From assembly GCF_024623785.1 (NCBI RefSeq), contig NZ_JANKBZ010000004.1, positions 372,001 through 436,000 on the forward strand: a stretch of DNA of 64,000 nucleotides. The letters are read 5' to 3'. Source of the DNA: Archangium lipolyticum (GTDB lineage: Bacteria > Myxococcota > Myxococcia > Myxococcales > Myxococcaceae). Positions 27,504-36,423 of the stretch are shown here, one piece after another. Below the pieces are notes generated by a model, which was not told where the DNA came from, did not search any database, and worked only from the letters and a program-made list of their open reading frames with translations. Position 1 is the stretch's first letter. Each line of letters opens with the position of its first letter. Made by a program: the position numbers and the translations under genes.

Positions 27504-29045
27504 ATGGCGTCCTCCCTCCTCGAGACCTTCCTCGCCCGCGCCCACCAGACTCCCGAGCGGCCCATCCTGGACTTCGAGCAGCGGCGCTTCACCGCCGGCC
27601 AGCTCGCCGGCCACGTCGCCGCCTTCGCCAGCGCCCTCCACCGCCGGGGGCTGAAGCCCGGTGAGCGCGTGGCCCTCTTCCTGGAGAACAGCCCCGCCTT
27701 CGTCATCGCCTACCTGGGCACGCAGTACGCCGGGGGCGTCGTCGTCCTCGTCAATACCCAGTACCGCCAGGTGGAGCTGAGTCACATCCTCTCAGATTCC
27801 GGAGCACGCGCCTGCGTCACCGGGACGGCGGGCGCCGCCGAGCTCGCGCCCCTCCAGGCTCAACTGCCCGCGCTGGAGTGGCTCGTCACCGTGGAGCCCC
27901 TCTCCACGCCCGTGCCCTGGCCCACCGTCGACCTGGAGGCGCTCCTCGCCGAGGGAGACACCACCGCGTCACTGCCCCTGCCCGGGGGCGAGCAGCTCGC
28001 GGTGCTCGGCTACACCTCCGGCACCACCGGCCGATCCAAGGGCGCCATGCTGCTGCACCGCAACCTGCTCGCCAACGTGCGCGCCGTCACCGAGGCGTGG
28101 CGCTGGACGGAGCGCGACAGGCTGCTGCTCGCCCTTCCCCTCTTCCACACCCATGGCCTCATGGTGGGCCTGCACGGCACGCTCTACTCCGGCGGCAGCG
28201 TGGACCTGCGCCGCCGCTTCACCGCCTCCGAGGTGCTCGCCGCCCTGTGCGACGATGCCTCGCTGACGATGTTCTTCGGCGTGCCCACCATGTACGGCCG
28301 GCTCGTCGAGGAGGCCCGCCGCTCGGGCCTCCGCCCGCGCCCGCTGCGGCTGCTCGTCTCCGGCTCCGCACCCCTCAGTCCCCAGCTCTTCCACGACGTG
28401 GAGGAGACGTTCGGCCAGCGCATCCTCGAGCGCTACGGGATGACGGAGACCATCATGAACACCACCAACCCCTACGAGGGAGAGCGGCGCCCCGGCACCG
28501 TGGGCATGCCCTACCCCGGCCAGGAGGCGCGCGTGGTGGACGTGCGCACCCGCCAGCCGCTGCCCGCGGGGGAGACGGGGGAAATCGAGGTCCGCGGCCC
28601 CCACGTCTTCTCTGGCTACTGGCAGCGCCCGGAGGCCACCGCCGAGGCGTTCGACCCCGAGGGCTGGTTCCGCACCGGCGACCTCGGCCTGAAGGACGGC
28701 GACGGCTACTTCCATATTACGGGCCGCGCCCGCGAGCTCATCATCAGCGGCGGCTTCAACGTGTACCCCCGCGAGGTGGAGGAGGTGCTCGCCACGCACC
28801 CGGCCGTGGCCGAGGTGGCGGTGCTGGGCCTGCCGGACCCGGACTTCGGCGAGCAGGTGGTGGCCGTCGTCGTGCCCCGCCCCGGCGCCACCCCCGAGGC
28901 CGCCTCCCTGGTGGACTGGTGCAAGGACCGGCTCGCCAGCTTCAAGAAACCCCGCCGCGTCGTCTTCGCCGAGGCCCTCCCCCGCAACGCGCTCGGGAAG
29001 GTGCAGAAGCACGTGCTGCGCGAGCGGCTCCAGACCACTGTCTAG
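27504..29045 (+). CDS. AMP-forming acyl-CoA synthetase (malonyl-CoA/fatty-acyl-CoA ligase type), 513 aa
   Basis: ANL-superfamily enzyme activating a carboxylic acid with ATP and coupling it to CoA. Motifs: AVLGYTSGTTGRSKGAMLLH (P-loop-like A3), LERYGMTET (A5), GEIEVRGPHVFSGYWQRPE, EGWFRTGDLG (A7), RELIISGGFNVYPREVEE (A8) and catalytic Lys in NALGKVQK (A10). The pocket region FHTHGLMVGLHGTLYSGGS resembles malonyl-CoA synthetase MatB and medium-chain ligases; the substrate is not certain. ATG 27504 is used; the frame is also open ten codons further up, without support. Confidence 0.85.
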   Translation: MASSLLETFLARAHQTPERPILDFEQRRFTAGQLAGHVAAFASALHRRGLKPGERVALFLENSPAFVIAYLGTQYAGGVVVLVNTQYRQVELSHILSDSGARACVTGTAGAAELAPLQAQLPALEWLVTVEPLSTPVPWPTVDLEALLAEGDTTASLPLPGGEQLAVLGYTSGTTGRSKGAMLLHRNLLANVRAVTEAWRWTERDRLLLALPLFHTHGLMVGLHGTLYSGGSVDLRRRFTASEVLAALCDDASLTMFFGVPTMYGRLVEEARRSGLRPRPLRLLVSGSAPLSPQLFHDVEETFGQRILERYGMTETIMNTTNPYEGERRPGTVGMPYPGQEARVVDVRTRQPLPAGETGEIEVRGPHVFSGYWQRPEATAEAFDPEGWFRTGDLGLKDGDGYFHITGRARELIISGGFNVYPREVEEVLATHPAVAEVAVLGLPDPDFGEQVVAVVVPRPGATPEAASLVDWCKDRLASFKKPRRVVFAEALPRNALGKVQKHVLRERLQTTV

Positions 29046-29159
29046 AAGCCGACACTCCCGGGCGGGTTCGGGCACCTTCCGACACTCCCGGCGGAAAAGT
29101 CCTCGGAGCGTGGCCAGGGTCGCTAGTGTCCCGCTCGGGAGAGGAGTGGCGAGACCAGA

Positions 29160-30698
29160 GTGGCGAGCGTGAACGAAGCCGCGCAGTCCGAGGAGCCCAC
29201 GCGCAGGGTGCCTACCGGGTCTGCGGGCCTGGACACCATCCTGCACGGCGGGTGGCTGCATGGTGGTACCTATATGGTCACCGGCGCACCGGGGACGGGG
29301 AAGACCATCCTCGGCAACCAGTTCTGCTTCTCGCACGTGGCGGCCGGCGGCCGCGCCGTCTTCGTCACCCTCTTGTCCGAGTCGCACGAGCGGATGATGA
29401 CGCACCTGCGCGGCATGCACTTCTTCCGCCGCGAGGTCATCGGCCAGTTGCTGCACTACGTGAGCGGCTACGCCACCCTGAAGGCCGAGGGGCTCGACGG
29501 ACTGGCGCGGCTGCTGTACCGCTCGGTGCGCGAGCACCAGGCCACGGTGCTGGTGGTGGACGGGCTGCTGGCCGCCAGGGAGAGCGCGGACACGGAGCTG
29601 GCCTTCCGCGAGTTCCTCCACTCCCTGGGGGTGCACAACGCGCTGGCCGGCTGCACCACGCTGGTGCTCTCCCACCGGCAGGAGAACCCGGCGGATCCGC
29701 AGTTCGCCATGGTGGACGGAGTGCTGTCGCTGGAGATGCAGCTGGTGGGACTCAAGGCGGTGCGCGACCTGGAGGTGACGAAGCTGCGCGGAGGGCCCCA
29801 GCTCACCGGCCAGCACACCTTCGAAATCAACGACCACGGGCTCGTGGTCCATCCGCGCGTCGAGGCCCTCTACCCCCACCCACCCGAGGACGCCCCGGAG
29901 CACGGGCGGAAGCTGGGCTTCGGCCTCGCACGGCTGGACGTGATGTTGGCGGGCGGGCTGAGCGAGCGCTCGACCACGCTGCTGTTCGGCACCCCGGGGA
30001 GCGGAAAGACGCTGCTGGGGCTGCACTTCCTGGCGGACGGGGCAAGCAAGGGAGAGCCCGGCCTGTACTTCGGCTTCATGGAGACGCGCTCGCGGTTGGT
30101 GGCGAAGGCCGCCAACGTGGGCCTGGAGCTGCGGCCGTGGCTGGAGACGGGGCAGCTGGTGCTGGAGACGCGGGCCCCCGTGGAGACGCTGCCAGACGCC
30201 CTGGTACACGGGTTGCTGGCGCTGGTGGAACGCCACCGGGTGCGGCGGCTCGTCATCGACGGGCTGGAGCCGCTCATCCACGGGACGCTCGCTCCCCAGC
30301 GGATGCCCGGCTTCCTCACCGCGCTGCTCAACGAGCTGCGTGCACGCGGCGTCACCACGCTGATGACCCAGCAGACCCACGTGCTCTTCGAACCCCGGCT
30401 GGCGCCGAATCTGGAAGGGGTGGAAGGAGCCGTCGACAACCTCGTGTTCCTCCGGTATGTGGAATTGCGCTCCCAGCTGTACCGGATGCTGTCCATCCTC
30501 AAGATGAGAGAGAGCGACTACGAGTCCTCGCCGCGCGAGTTCTCCATCTCGACCCAGGGCATCGACGTGGCGGACACCTTCGAGAGCGCCGATTCCATCT
30601 CCACCGGGAAGACCCGGCCCGTGGGCGTGAAGAAGAAGCCCTCCCGGCGCAAGAAGCTGGACCGGCGCACGCCCGTCCGCAAGCGGAGCCGCGCATGA
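29160..30698 (+). CDS. Dual KaiC-domain ATPase, 512 aa
   Basis: Two RecA-like KaiC domains in tandem. Domain 1 has Walker A GAPGTGKT (42-49) and the Walker B strand VLVVDGLL; domain 2 has Walker A FGTPGSGKT near 280 and Walker B RLVIDGLEPL. The glutamates expected after Walker A are at FVTLLSESHERM and GFMETRSR. The length matches two-domain KaiC, but residues 480-512 add a very basic tail (KKKPSRRKKLDRR...). The stop overlaps the ATG of a receiver protein by four bases. GTG 29160 is used; GTG 29169 is possible. No KaiB or KaiA is nearby, so a clock role is not supported; a signalling ATPase is likelier. Confidence 0.85.
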   Translation: MASVNEAAQSEEPTRRVPTGSAGLDTILHGGWLHGGTYMVTGAPGTGKTILGNQFCFSHVAAGGRAVFVTLLSESHERMMTHLRGMHFFRREVIGQLLHYVSGYATLKAEGLDGLARLLYRSVREHQATVLVVDGLLAARESADTELAFREFLHSLGVHNALAGCTTLVLSHRQENPADPQFAMVDGVLSLEMQLVGLKAVRDLEVTKLRGGPQLTGQHTFEINDHGLVVHPRVEALYPHPPEDAPEHGRKLGFGLARLDVMLAGGLSERSTTLLFGTPGSGKTLLGLHFLADGASKGEPGLYFGFMETRSRLVAKAANVGLELRPWLETGQLVLETRAPVETLPDALVHGLLALVERHRVRRLVIDGLEPLIHGTLAPQRMPGFLTALLNELRARGVTTLMTQQTHVLFEPRLAPNLEGVEGAVDNLVFLRYVELRSQLYRMLSILKMRESDYESSPREFSISTQGIDVADTFESADSISTGKTRPVGVKKKPSRRKKLDRRTPVRKRSRA

Positions 30699-31051
30699 GC
30701 AAGCTCCTCATCGTGGACGACGAGGTGGCCATCCTGGAGGCCCTCACGGACATCCTGTCCGTGGAGGGGTACGAGGTGGCCACGGCCGCCAACGGGGCCG
30801 AGGGCCTCAAGCACGTGCACGAGTCCCGCCCGGACCTCATCCTGTTGGACCTGATGATGCCGGTGATGGACGGCCAGGAGATGCTGCGCCGGCTCAAGGA
30901 AGACCCCAACCTGCGGAGCATTCCCGTGGTGGTGATGAGCGCCGGGCGCGTGTCCAAGTCGGAGCTGCAGGGCAGCCGCTTCCTGGCCAAGCCCTTCGAG
31001 CTGGACGACCTGCTGGAGACCGTGTCCGCCGAGCTGAACCGGGGGCACTGA
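30695..31051 (+). CDS. Single-domain response regulator, 118 aa
   Basis: CheY-like receiver only. It begins MSKLLIVDDEVAILEALTDIL (acidic pair Asp8/Asp9), has phospho-acceptor Asp52 in LILLDLMMPVMDGQEML, a Ser at the Thr/Ser position in VVVMSAG, and Lys in FLAKPFELDDL. There is no output domain, so it works by protein contact, most simply with the KaiC protein whose stop it overlaps (ATGA). The kinase that phosphorylates it is not adjacent. It converges on orn with only three bases between the stops. Confidence 0.9.
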   Translation: MSKLLIVDDEVAILEALTDILSVEGYEVATAANGAEGLKHVHESRPDLILLDLMMPVMDGQEMLRRLKEDPNLRSIPVVVMSAGRVSKSELQGSRFLAKPFELDDLLETVSAELNRGH

Positions 31052-31054
31052 GGC

Positions 31055-31627
31055 TCAGGTGCCTCCCTGGCTCCCCGTGGGCGCGCGGAACAGGTGCGCG
31101 CGGTAGTGCGTCAGCTCCGCGATGCTCGCCCTCAGGTCCGCCAGCGCCGTGTGCCCCGACGTCGTCTTCTTCAACGGCACCATGTCCGGGAACCACGCGT
31201 TCCCCAGCACCTTGATGCTCGTCACGTCCACCTGCCGGTAGTGCAGGTACCGGTCCAGCATCGGCATGTACTTCACCAGGAAGCGCCGGTCCGTGTGGAT
31301 GGAGTTGCCACAGAGCACTCCCTCGCCCAGCCCGCAGTGCTGCGCCACCAGCGCCGTCACGTCCCGCTCCGCCATCCGCAGCGACGTCGGCGACTCGCGC
31401 ACCCGCTTGAGCAGCCCGTTGCGCGTGTGCATGTCCTTCACCACCGGCTCCATCCGCGCCAGCACCTCCTCCGGCTGCCAGATGACCCGCTCCAGCTCCG
31501 CCTTCGGCACCAGGTCCGGGCCCGTGATGATGACGCCAATCTCGATGATGGCGGACTCGTCCGGGTCCAACCCGGTCATCTCCAGGTCGAGCCACACGAA
31601 ACAGGGGGGAGGCGTTGGTGCCGGCAT
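31055..31627 (-). CDS. orn: Oligoribonuclease, 190 aa
   Basis: Cytoplasmic 3'-5' exoribonuclease that degrades 2-5 nt RNAs and, in many bacteria, pGpG from cyclic di-GMP. DEDDh motifs are in order: VWLDLEMTGLD (Exo I Asp/Glu), then GNSIHTDRRFLVKYMP (Exo II Asp), and TSGHTALADLRASIAELTHYR (Exo III His/Asp). Length and the tail fit the family. The gene starts MPAPTPPPCFVWLD. It is a single gene here. The c-di-GMP link matters in a window rich in signalling genes, but no link is shown. Confidence 0.95.
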   Translation of the reverse strand: MPAPTPPPCFVWLDLEMTGLDPDESAIIEIGVIITGPDLVPKAELERVIWQPEEVLARMEPVVKDMHTRNGLLKRVRESPTSLRMAERDVTALVAQHCGLGEGVLCGNSIHTDRRFLVKYMPMLDRYLHYRQVDVTSIKVLGNAWFPDMVPLKKTTSGHTALADLRASIAELTHYRAHLFRAPTGSQGGT

Positions 31628-31651
31628 GGGACGCCCAGTCTAACCCGGTTT

Positions 31652-31879
31652 TCAGAACAGGAACGTGTGCACGTCGATCTCCGACTCCAGCGAGCGGTGC
31701 ACCGGACAGCGGTCCGCCATCTCCAACAGCCTCCTCCTCTGCTCCTCGCTCAGCGGCCCCTCCAGCTTCACCTTCCGGTCTATCCGGTCCACCGTCCCCG
31801 CCTTCGTCTCGCAGTGCTGGCAGTCCTCCGCGTGCACCTTGCCGTGGTGCGGCGTCACCGACTGTGTACGGGGCTCCAT
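31652..31879 (-). pseudogene. 3' remnant of an OsmC-family protein
   Basis: About 75 residues are recognisable as the C-terminal half of an OsmC-type peroxiredoxin: [38 protein letters not shown] and [20 protein letters not shown]. It includes the second active-site Cys region (A-E-D-C and C-P-V-H-R), but the N-terminal half with the first catalytic residues is gone. The coding similarity ends at the palindromic repeat at 31886-31920, which seems to mark the breakpoint. I take it as a remnant; a translated short protein from ATG 31879 cannot be excluded. Confidence 0.6.
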
Positions 31880-31885
31880 GTGATG

Positions 31886-31920
31886 ACCCTCACCCCAGCC
31901 CTCTCCCAGAGGGAGAGGGG
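31886..31920. repeat. Palindromic repeat copy D at the OsmC breakpoint
   Basis: Same 35-base unit as the GH3-region copies (ACCCTCACCCCAG..., stem CCCTCTCCC-AGA-GGGAGAGGG). It lies directly upstream of the OsmC remnant and 39 bases after the hydrolase stop, and its flank resembles that of copies B and E. Confidence 0.9.
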
Positions 31921-31959
31921 GCAGACACGGAGACAACCTGGGGCCCGAGTCACCCTCAG

Positions 31960-32634
31960 TCAGGGTCTCGTCTCCAGTTCCTGGGGCACACCCAGGAACC
32001 GCGTGAACCAGCCCGCCGCTACCTCCGCCACCCGCTCCAAAGCCCCCCGCTCAGGGAAGAGGTGCGTCGCCCCCGCGATCACCTCCAGCTCCTTCGGCGC
32101 CCTCAGCCTCTCCCAGGCCCTCTGGTTCAACTCCAGCACCACGTCATCCGCTCCTCCCACGATGAACAGCGTCGGCGCCTGCACCCGCTCCAACGCCCCA
32201 CCCGCAAGGTCCGGCCTCCCTCCTCTCGACACCACCGCTCCGATCGTCTCCGGGCGCTCCGCCGCCGCCACCAACGCCGCCGCCGCCCCCGTGCTCGACC
32301 CGAAGTAGCCCACCCGCATCCGCATCAGCTCCGGATGCGCGAACACCCAGTCCGTCACCTCCCCCAACCGTCTCGCCAGGAAGTCGATGTCGAAGCGCAG
32401 CGCCGCCGTCACCTCGTCCTCCACCTCCTCGTCCTCCGTCAGCAGATCGAACAGCAACGTCCCCAGCCCCGCCATCCGCAGCGAGTACGCCACGTAGCGA
32501 TTGCGCGGACTGTGCCGGCTGCTCCCACTGCCGTGCGCGAAGATGACCAGCCCCTGTGCTCCCTCCGGAATGGCGAGCGTCCCTCCGAGCCTCACATCTC
32601 CCGCCAGCACGACGACTTCCCGCTCCACGGCCAT
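31960..32634 (-). CDS. Dienelactone-hydrolase-like alpha/beta hydrolase, 224 aa
   Basis: Alpha/beta hydrolase fold: [20 protein letters not shown] (H-G-S-G-S-S-R, the oxyanion region), the nucleophile elbow [13 protein letters not shown] (Ser in S-S-T-G), the acid in [15 protein letters not shown], and catalytic His in GATHLFPE. The size suits the short dienelactone-hydrolase type that is often encoded next to a phosphoribosyltransferase, as here. The pair is usually annotated for a purine- or alarmone-linked role that has not been proven. ATG 32634 has GAGGAGG upstream. Confidence 0.8.
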   Translation of the reverse strand: MAVEREVVVLAGDVRLGGTLAIPEGAQGLVIFAHGSGSSRHSPRNRYVAYSLRMAGLGTLLFDLLTEDEEVEDEVTAALRFDIDFLARRLGEVTDWVFAHPELMRMRVGYFGSSTGAAAALVAAAERPETIGAVVSRGGRPDLAGGALERVQAPTLFIVGGADDVVLELNQRAWERLRAPKELEVIAGATHLFPERGALERVAEVAAGWFTRFLGVPQELETRP

Positions 32635-32653
32635 GTCGCTCCTCCTCTCGCGC

Positions 32654-33349
32654 TCACACCCACCAGGTGTCCCCCGCGTCCATCGCCGCATCGGGACCTC
32701 GTGTCTCCCCGCGGCCCTCCCGCGCCCGCGCCAGCAGTTGCTGCACCTCCTCGTCGGACGTCTGGCGGAAGTCCTCGTAGAACTCGCCCACCGCCATCAT
32801 GAACTCGGCTGGATGCGCGCAGACCACGTCGTCCACTTCCTCGCTCAACGAGTCCAGTGACTCCACCGCCCCCACTGGCACCGCGAGGACGATCTTCCCC
32901 GGATGTCTCTGTCTCAGCGCCCGGATGGCCGCTCGCACCGTTCCGCCCGTGGCCACGCCGTCGTCCACCAGGAGGATCGTCCGTCCCTGGATGTCCGGCG
33001 CTGGATGCGGACCCCGGAAGCGCGCGATGCGGGCACTCACCTCCCTCGCCTCGCGCTCGGCCGTCTGCATCACCTCCGTCTCGGAGTAGCCCAGCGAGCG
33101 CATCATCCCCCGGTCCAGGAAGAGCGCCCCGCCCTCGGCCACCGCCCCCAACCCCAGCTCCGGCTGCCCCGGCGCCCCCACCTTCCGCACCACCCACACG
33201 TCCAGCGGAGCCCCCAGCTTCCGGGCGACCTCGTAGGCCACCGGGACTCCACCTCGCGGCAGGCCGAGCACCAGCGGTGACTCGTCCCGATACCCCGTCA
33301 GCAGGTCTGCCAGCTGACGGCCCGCGTCCCTCCTGTCTCGAAAGCGCAT
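32654..33349 (-). CDS. Phosphoribosyltransferase-fold protein, 231 aa
   Basis: PRPP-binding motif TILLVDDGVATGGTVRA (~125-141) and the N-terminal VLGLPRGGVPVAYEVARKLG with LDVWVVRKVGAPGQPELGLG define the type I phosphoribosyltransferase family usually found beside dienelactone hydrolases. Later residues (DDVVCAHPAEFMMAVGEFYEDFRQ) fit the family. The base specificity is unknown. The hydrolase gene starts 19 bases after this stop, so the two form one transcript. The start MRFRDRRDAG lies at the usual place for the family. Confidence 0.85.
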   Translation of the reverse strand: MRFRDRRDAGRQLADLLTGYRDESPLVLGLPRGGVPVAYEVARKLGAPLDVWVVRKVGAPGQPELGLGAVAEGGALFLDRGMMRSLGYSETEVMQTAEREAREVSARIARFRGPHPAPDIQGRTILLVDDGVATGGTVRAAIRALRQRHPGKIVLAVPVGAVESLDSLSEEVDDVVCAHPAEFMMAVGEFYEDFRQTSDEEVQQLLARAREGRGETRGPDAAMDAGDTWWV

Positions 33350-33469
33350 GGGTTCCTCCGGAGGCGCATGCGTCCTTCGTCTAGGAGAAGCATGGCGCGC
33401 GCCGTTGGCTCCCGACGCCCCTGCGAGGGCCCGGCCGTTCTCTCGGATCCGCTCCGCCCGGCCCGGTGC

Positions 33470-35347
33470 TCAGCGCGTCGCGGAAGCGAACCCGGGCAGC
33501 ACGAAGACATCGTGCGCCCGGCAGCCCGGCGCGCCCCGGTCCATTCCCGGGATGGCACCGAATTCCAGGGGCAGGTCCCCTCCCACGGGCTCCTCCACCC
33601 GCACCCGGTAGAAGTCCGGGAGCACCTCCACCGGCAGCTCCCGCCCGGCGAGCACGGCCCGGGGTGTCCTGTCCCCCGGACGCACGCCCATGCTCCGCAC
33701 CAGCACCGTCACCGGCCCCGTGCTCTCGAAGCGCACCCTGGCGCGCGCCGAGGCGTCACAGAGGTTCCACTCCGACGGCCAGGGCTCGGGCTTCATCGGC
33801 AGGGCCTCCCGGTCGGCGCGCGCGTAGAGGGAGAAGCCCTCGCGAGGGCTCGCGGTGCGCACCAGGCGCAGCAGCACCCCGAGCTGGCCGATGAGCGCGT
33901 GTGGCGCGTGCGCCGGGCCGAAGGCCTCGAGCTCCGCGTGGTTGACCACCACCTCGTCCGCCGCGCGCAGCTTCGCCCAATCGAAGCGCGTGCGGTGGTA
34001 GTCCCACTCGACGGGCACCGCCACCACCGACCCGGGACGCGCGAGCGCCGCGTACGGGTAGGTGTGCCAGTAGCCTCCGATCAGGACGCGATGCCCGTGC
34101 TCCGGTTGCAGCGCGCGCGCCGTCTCCTCCAGCACCCGCTGCTCGGGCAGCGGGGCCGGCGCGGGCATCCCCACGTGCGCGGCCCCCAGCAGCCCCAACG
34201 CGAACAGCGACGCCCCCACCTCCGAGGCCCGCGTGCGCGCCAGCAGCGCCTGCGCTCCCGCGAGCACCACGAGCGCCGCGGCCATCGCGAGGAAGAGGTG
34301 CGAGAGCGTGAGATAGCGCTCGTGATAGAGGTTGCCGCGGACGTGGTTCACCGCCACGCAGATGGCGAAGTTGGCCAGGGCCACCGCCGTCGCCCCCGCC
34401 GCCAGCGTCAGCGCCTCCCACCCCTCGGGCACCTGGACGGCCCGCGCGCCCCGCCAGGCCCTCACGCGCAGCACGAGGAAGGCCCCCGCTCCCACCACCG
34501 CCAGCCCCAACGCGAGCCTCCACCCATCCCGCGCCCACACCTCCGCCAGGGCACGTGCGTTGTCGAGCAGGTGCCCCACGTCCAGGTGCACGTCCGTCTG
34601 GAAGTCGGTGCCGAAGGCGCGCCGCACGGTGCGGTGGTAGCGCCAGCGCAGCGTCCGCTCACCCGCCATGCCCGCGGCCACCATCAGCCCCACGGGCACC
34701 GCGCGCCACAGCCGCTCGCGCCAGGACTCCGGGCCCCGAAGGGCCAGCAGCTCCACCCCGAGCAGCAACACCAGCAGCGGGCCGCTCGTGGTGGACATCC
34801 ACACCGCGAGGAAGGACAGCACCGCGAGCCCCACCAGCCGCCTGCCGGGGCGCTCCGGCGTCAGCAGCAGCGAGTGCAGCACCGCCCAGGCCCCACACAT
34901 CGCCAGCACCTGCCACGCATAGGGCTGACTGATGCTGAGGAAGCTGCGGAAGACGGCGGGGTTCGTCACGGCCACGAGCGCGCAGGCGGCCGCGGCCACC
35001 TGGCCCGCGCGCCGGGAGAGGAGCGCCAGGGGCACACCCGCCAGGAGCGCCGCCGTCGCGTGCGCCCAGAAGAGCCGCGAGGCCGTCCAGTCGAAGCCGA
35101 GCACCCCTCGCGCCAGCCGCGCGAGCAGGTAGGGCCAGGCGCCGAAGCGGTCCTGTCCGAAGTAATAGGCGTCGAAGAACCGGTGGCCGGAGGAGTTGTT
35201 GGCCATCAACACGGGGATGGCCATGTCCGCGTTGAGCAGGCCCACATGGGCGCTCCCCGGCGGGAAGCTGGAGAGGCCACGCACCAGCAGCCACCCGAGC
35301 ACGACGGCGAGGAGGGCGCGAAGGAGTCCGACGACGGGCAGGCGCAC
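33470..35347 (-). CDS. Large multi-pass membrane protein, possibly GT-C type glycosyltransferase, 625 aa
   Basis: About ten hydrophobic segments in the first 420 residues, then a soluble domain of about 200 residues. The first loop carries ADMAIPVLMANNSSGHRFFDAYYF with acidic residues, as expected of GT-C enzymes that use a polyprenyl-linked sugar, but no family is recognised. Later VEWDYHRTRFDWAKLRAADEV could be a nucleotide- or sugar-binding part. An outer-envelope polysaccharide role is a guess from topology. The start is GTG 35347, with GGGAGG about 12 bases upstream, a loose spacing. It diverges from the prs gene. Confidence 0.6.
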   Translation of the reverse strand: MRLPVVGLLRALLAVVLGWLLVRGLSSFPPGSAHVGLLNADMAIPVLMANNSSGHRFFDAYYFGQDRFGAWPYLLARLARGVLGFDWTASRLFWAHATAALLAGVPLALLSRRAGQVAAAACALVAVTNPAVFRSFLSISQPYAWQVLAMCGAWAVLHSLLLTPERPGRRLVGLAVLSFLAVWMSTTSGPLLVLLLGVELLALRGPESWRERLWRAVPVGLMVAAGMAGERTLRWRYHRTVRRAFGTDFQTDVHLDVGHLLDNARALAEVWARDGWRLALGLAVVGAGAFLVLRVRAWRGARAVQVPEGWEALTLAAGATAVALANFAICVAVNHVRGNLYHERYLTLSHLFLAMAAALVVLAGAQALLARTRASEVGASLFALGLLGAAHVGMPAPAPLPEQRVLEETARALQPEHGHRVLIGGYWHTYPYAALARPGSVVAVPVEWDYHRTRFDWAKLRAADEVVVNHAELEAFGPAHAPHALIGQLGVLLRLVRTASPREGFSLYARADREALPMKPEPWPSEWNLCDASARARVRFESTGPVTVLVRSMGVRPGDRTPRAVLAGRELPVEVLPDFYRVRVEEPVGGDLPLEFGAIPGMDRGAPGCRAHDVFVLPGFASATR

Positions 35348-35482
35348 GAGGGTCCCGAACCTCCCGCGTGCGCACGGGGGAAGTCAATGGGACGAATCCC
35401 CCGGGTCAGCGCCGGCGGAATGAGGGATGATGCGGACCACCCGGAGCGGCCGGCCCGGCCCACGGGACGCGCGGAGAGATGC

Positions 35483-36397
35483 ATGGACCTGACCGTCTTC
35501 AGCGGCACCGCCAACCGCCCGCTCGGCGAGGCGCTCGCCCGAGCCCTCGGACGACCCCTCGGCAAGTGCAACCTCGAGCGCTTCCCGGATGGCGAGCTGC
35601 ATGTGGAGCTCCAGGAGGACGTGCGAGGCCGCGACGTGTGGCTGATCCAACCCACGTTGCCCCCCGTGGGAGAGAACCTGCTGGAGCTGCTGCTGATGGC
35701 GGACGCGTGCTGGCGTGGAGGGGCCAGGCGGCTCATGGCGGCACTGCCCTACTTCGGCTACGCGAGACAGGACCGGCGCACGAGCACCGGCGAGGCGCTC
35801 GGCGGCAAGCTGGTGGCGGACCTGCTAGAGCGCGGACACTTCGAGCGGCTGGTGGCGGTGAACCTGCACACGCCCTCGCTGGAGGGCTGCTTCGCCATGC
35901 CGCTGGAGCACCTCAACGCGGGCACCCTGCTGGCCGAGGCCGTGCGTCCCCTGGCGGGACCGGGCGCGGTGGTGGTATCGCCGGACCTGGGCGCGGTGAA
36001 GCTGGCGGAGCGGTACGCGCGCCAGCTCGGGCTGCCACTGGCCATCGTCCACAAGAGCCGGACGAGCGGCGCTGACGTGAGTGTCCGGGGACTGGTGGGC
36101 GAGGTGAAGGGGCTGCGGCCCATCATCGTGGACGACCTCATCTCCACGGGAGGCACCATCGCGGCCACGGCGGAAGCGGTGCGCGAGGCGGGTTGCGCGG
36201 ACGAAATCACCGTGGTGGCCACCCATGCGCTGCTGGTGGGCCCCGCGGTGGAGCGCTTGAGCAAGGTGCCCATCCGCCGCCTCATCTCCACCGACAGCGT
36301 GGTGCCGCACCGGGAGCTGCCCTTCCACCACGAGGTGGTGAGCCTCGCCCCGCTGCTCGCCGACGCCATCCGCCGCGTCACGGCCAACGGGCACTGA
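35483..36397 (+). CDS. prs: Ribose-phosphate pyrophosphokinase, 304 aa
   Basis: Makes PRPP from ribose 5-phosphate and ATP. Family motifs: NLERFPDGELHVELQEDVRG, then GGARRLMAALPYFGYARQDRR (the flexible ATP loop), VVSPDLGAVKLAERYA (with the usual D-x-G), and the PRPP loop PIIVDDLISTGGTIAAT. At 304 residues it is slightly shorter than common Prs (310-330), and D-L-G replaces the usual D-A-G. The housekeeping copy may lie elsewhere, and this one may be specialised. ATG 35483 follows GGAGAGATGC. It is flanked by genes on the other strand. Confidence 0.8.
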   Translation: MDLTVFSGTANRPLGEALARALGRPLGKCNLERFPDGELHVELQEDVRGRDVWLIQPTLPPVGENLLELLLMADACWRGGARRLMAALPYFGYARQDRRTSTGEALGGKLVADLLERGHFERLVAVNLHTPSLEGCFAMPLEHLNAGTLLAEAVRPLAGPGAVVVSPDLGAVKLAERYARQLGLPLAIVHKSRTSGADVSVRGLVGEVKGLRPIIVDDLISTGGTIAATAEAVREAGCADEITVVATHALLVGPAVERLSKVPIRRLISTDSVVPHRELPFHHEVVSLAPLLADAIRRVTANGH

Positions 36398-36423
36398 CAG
36401 CGCGTGCCGGACACCAGACGCGC

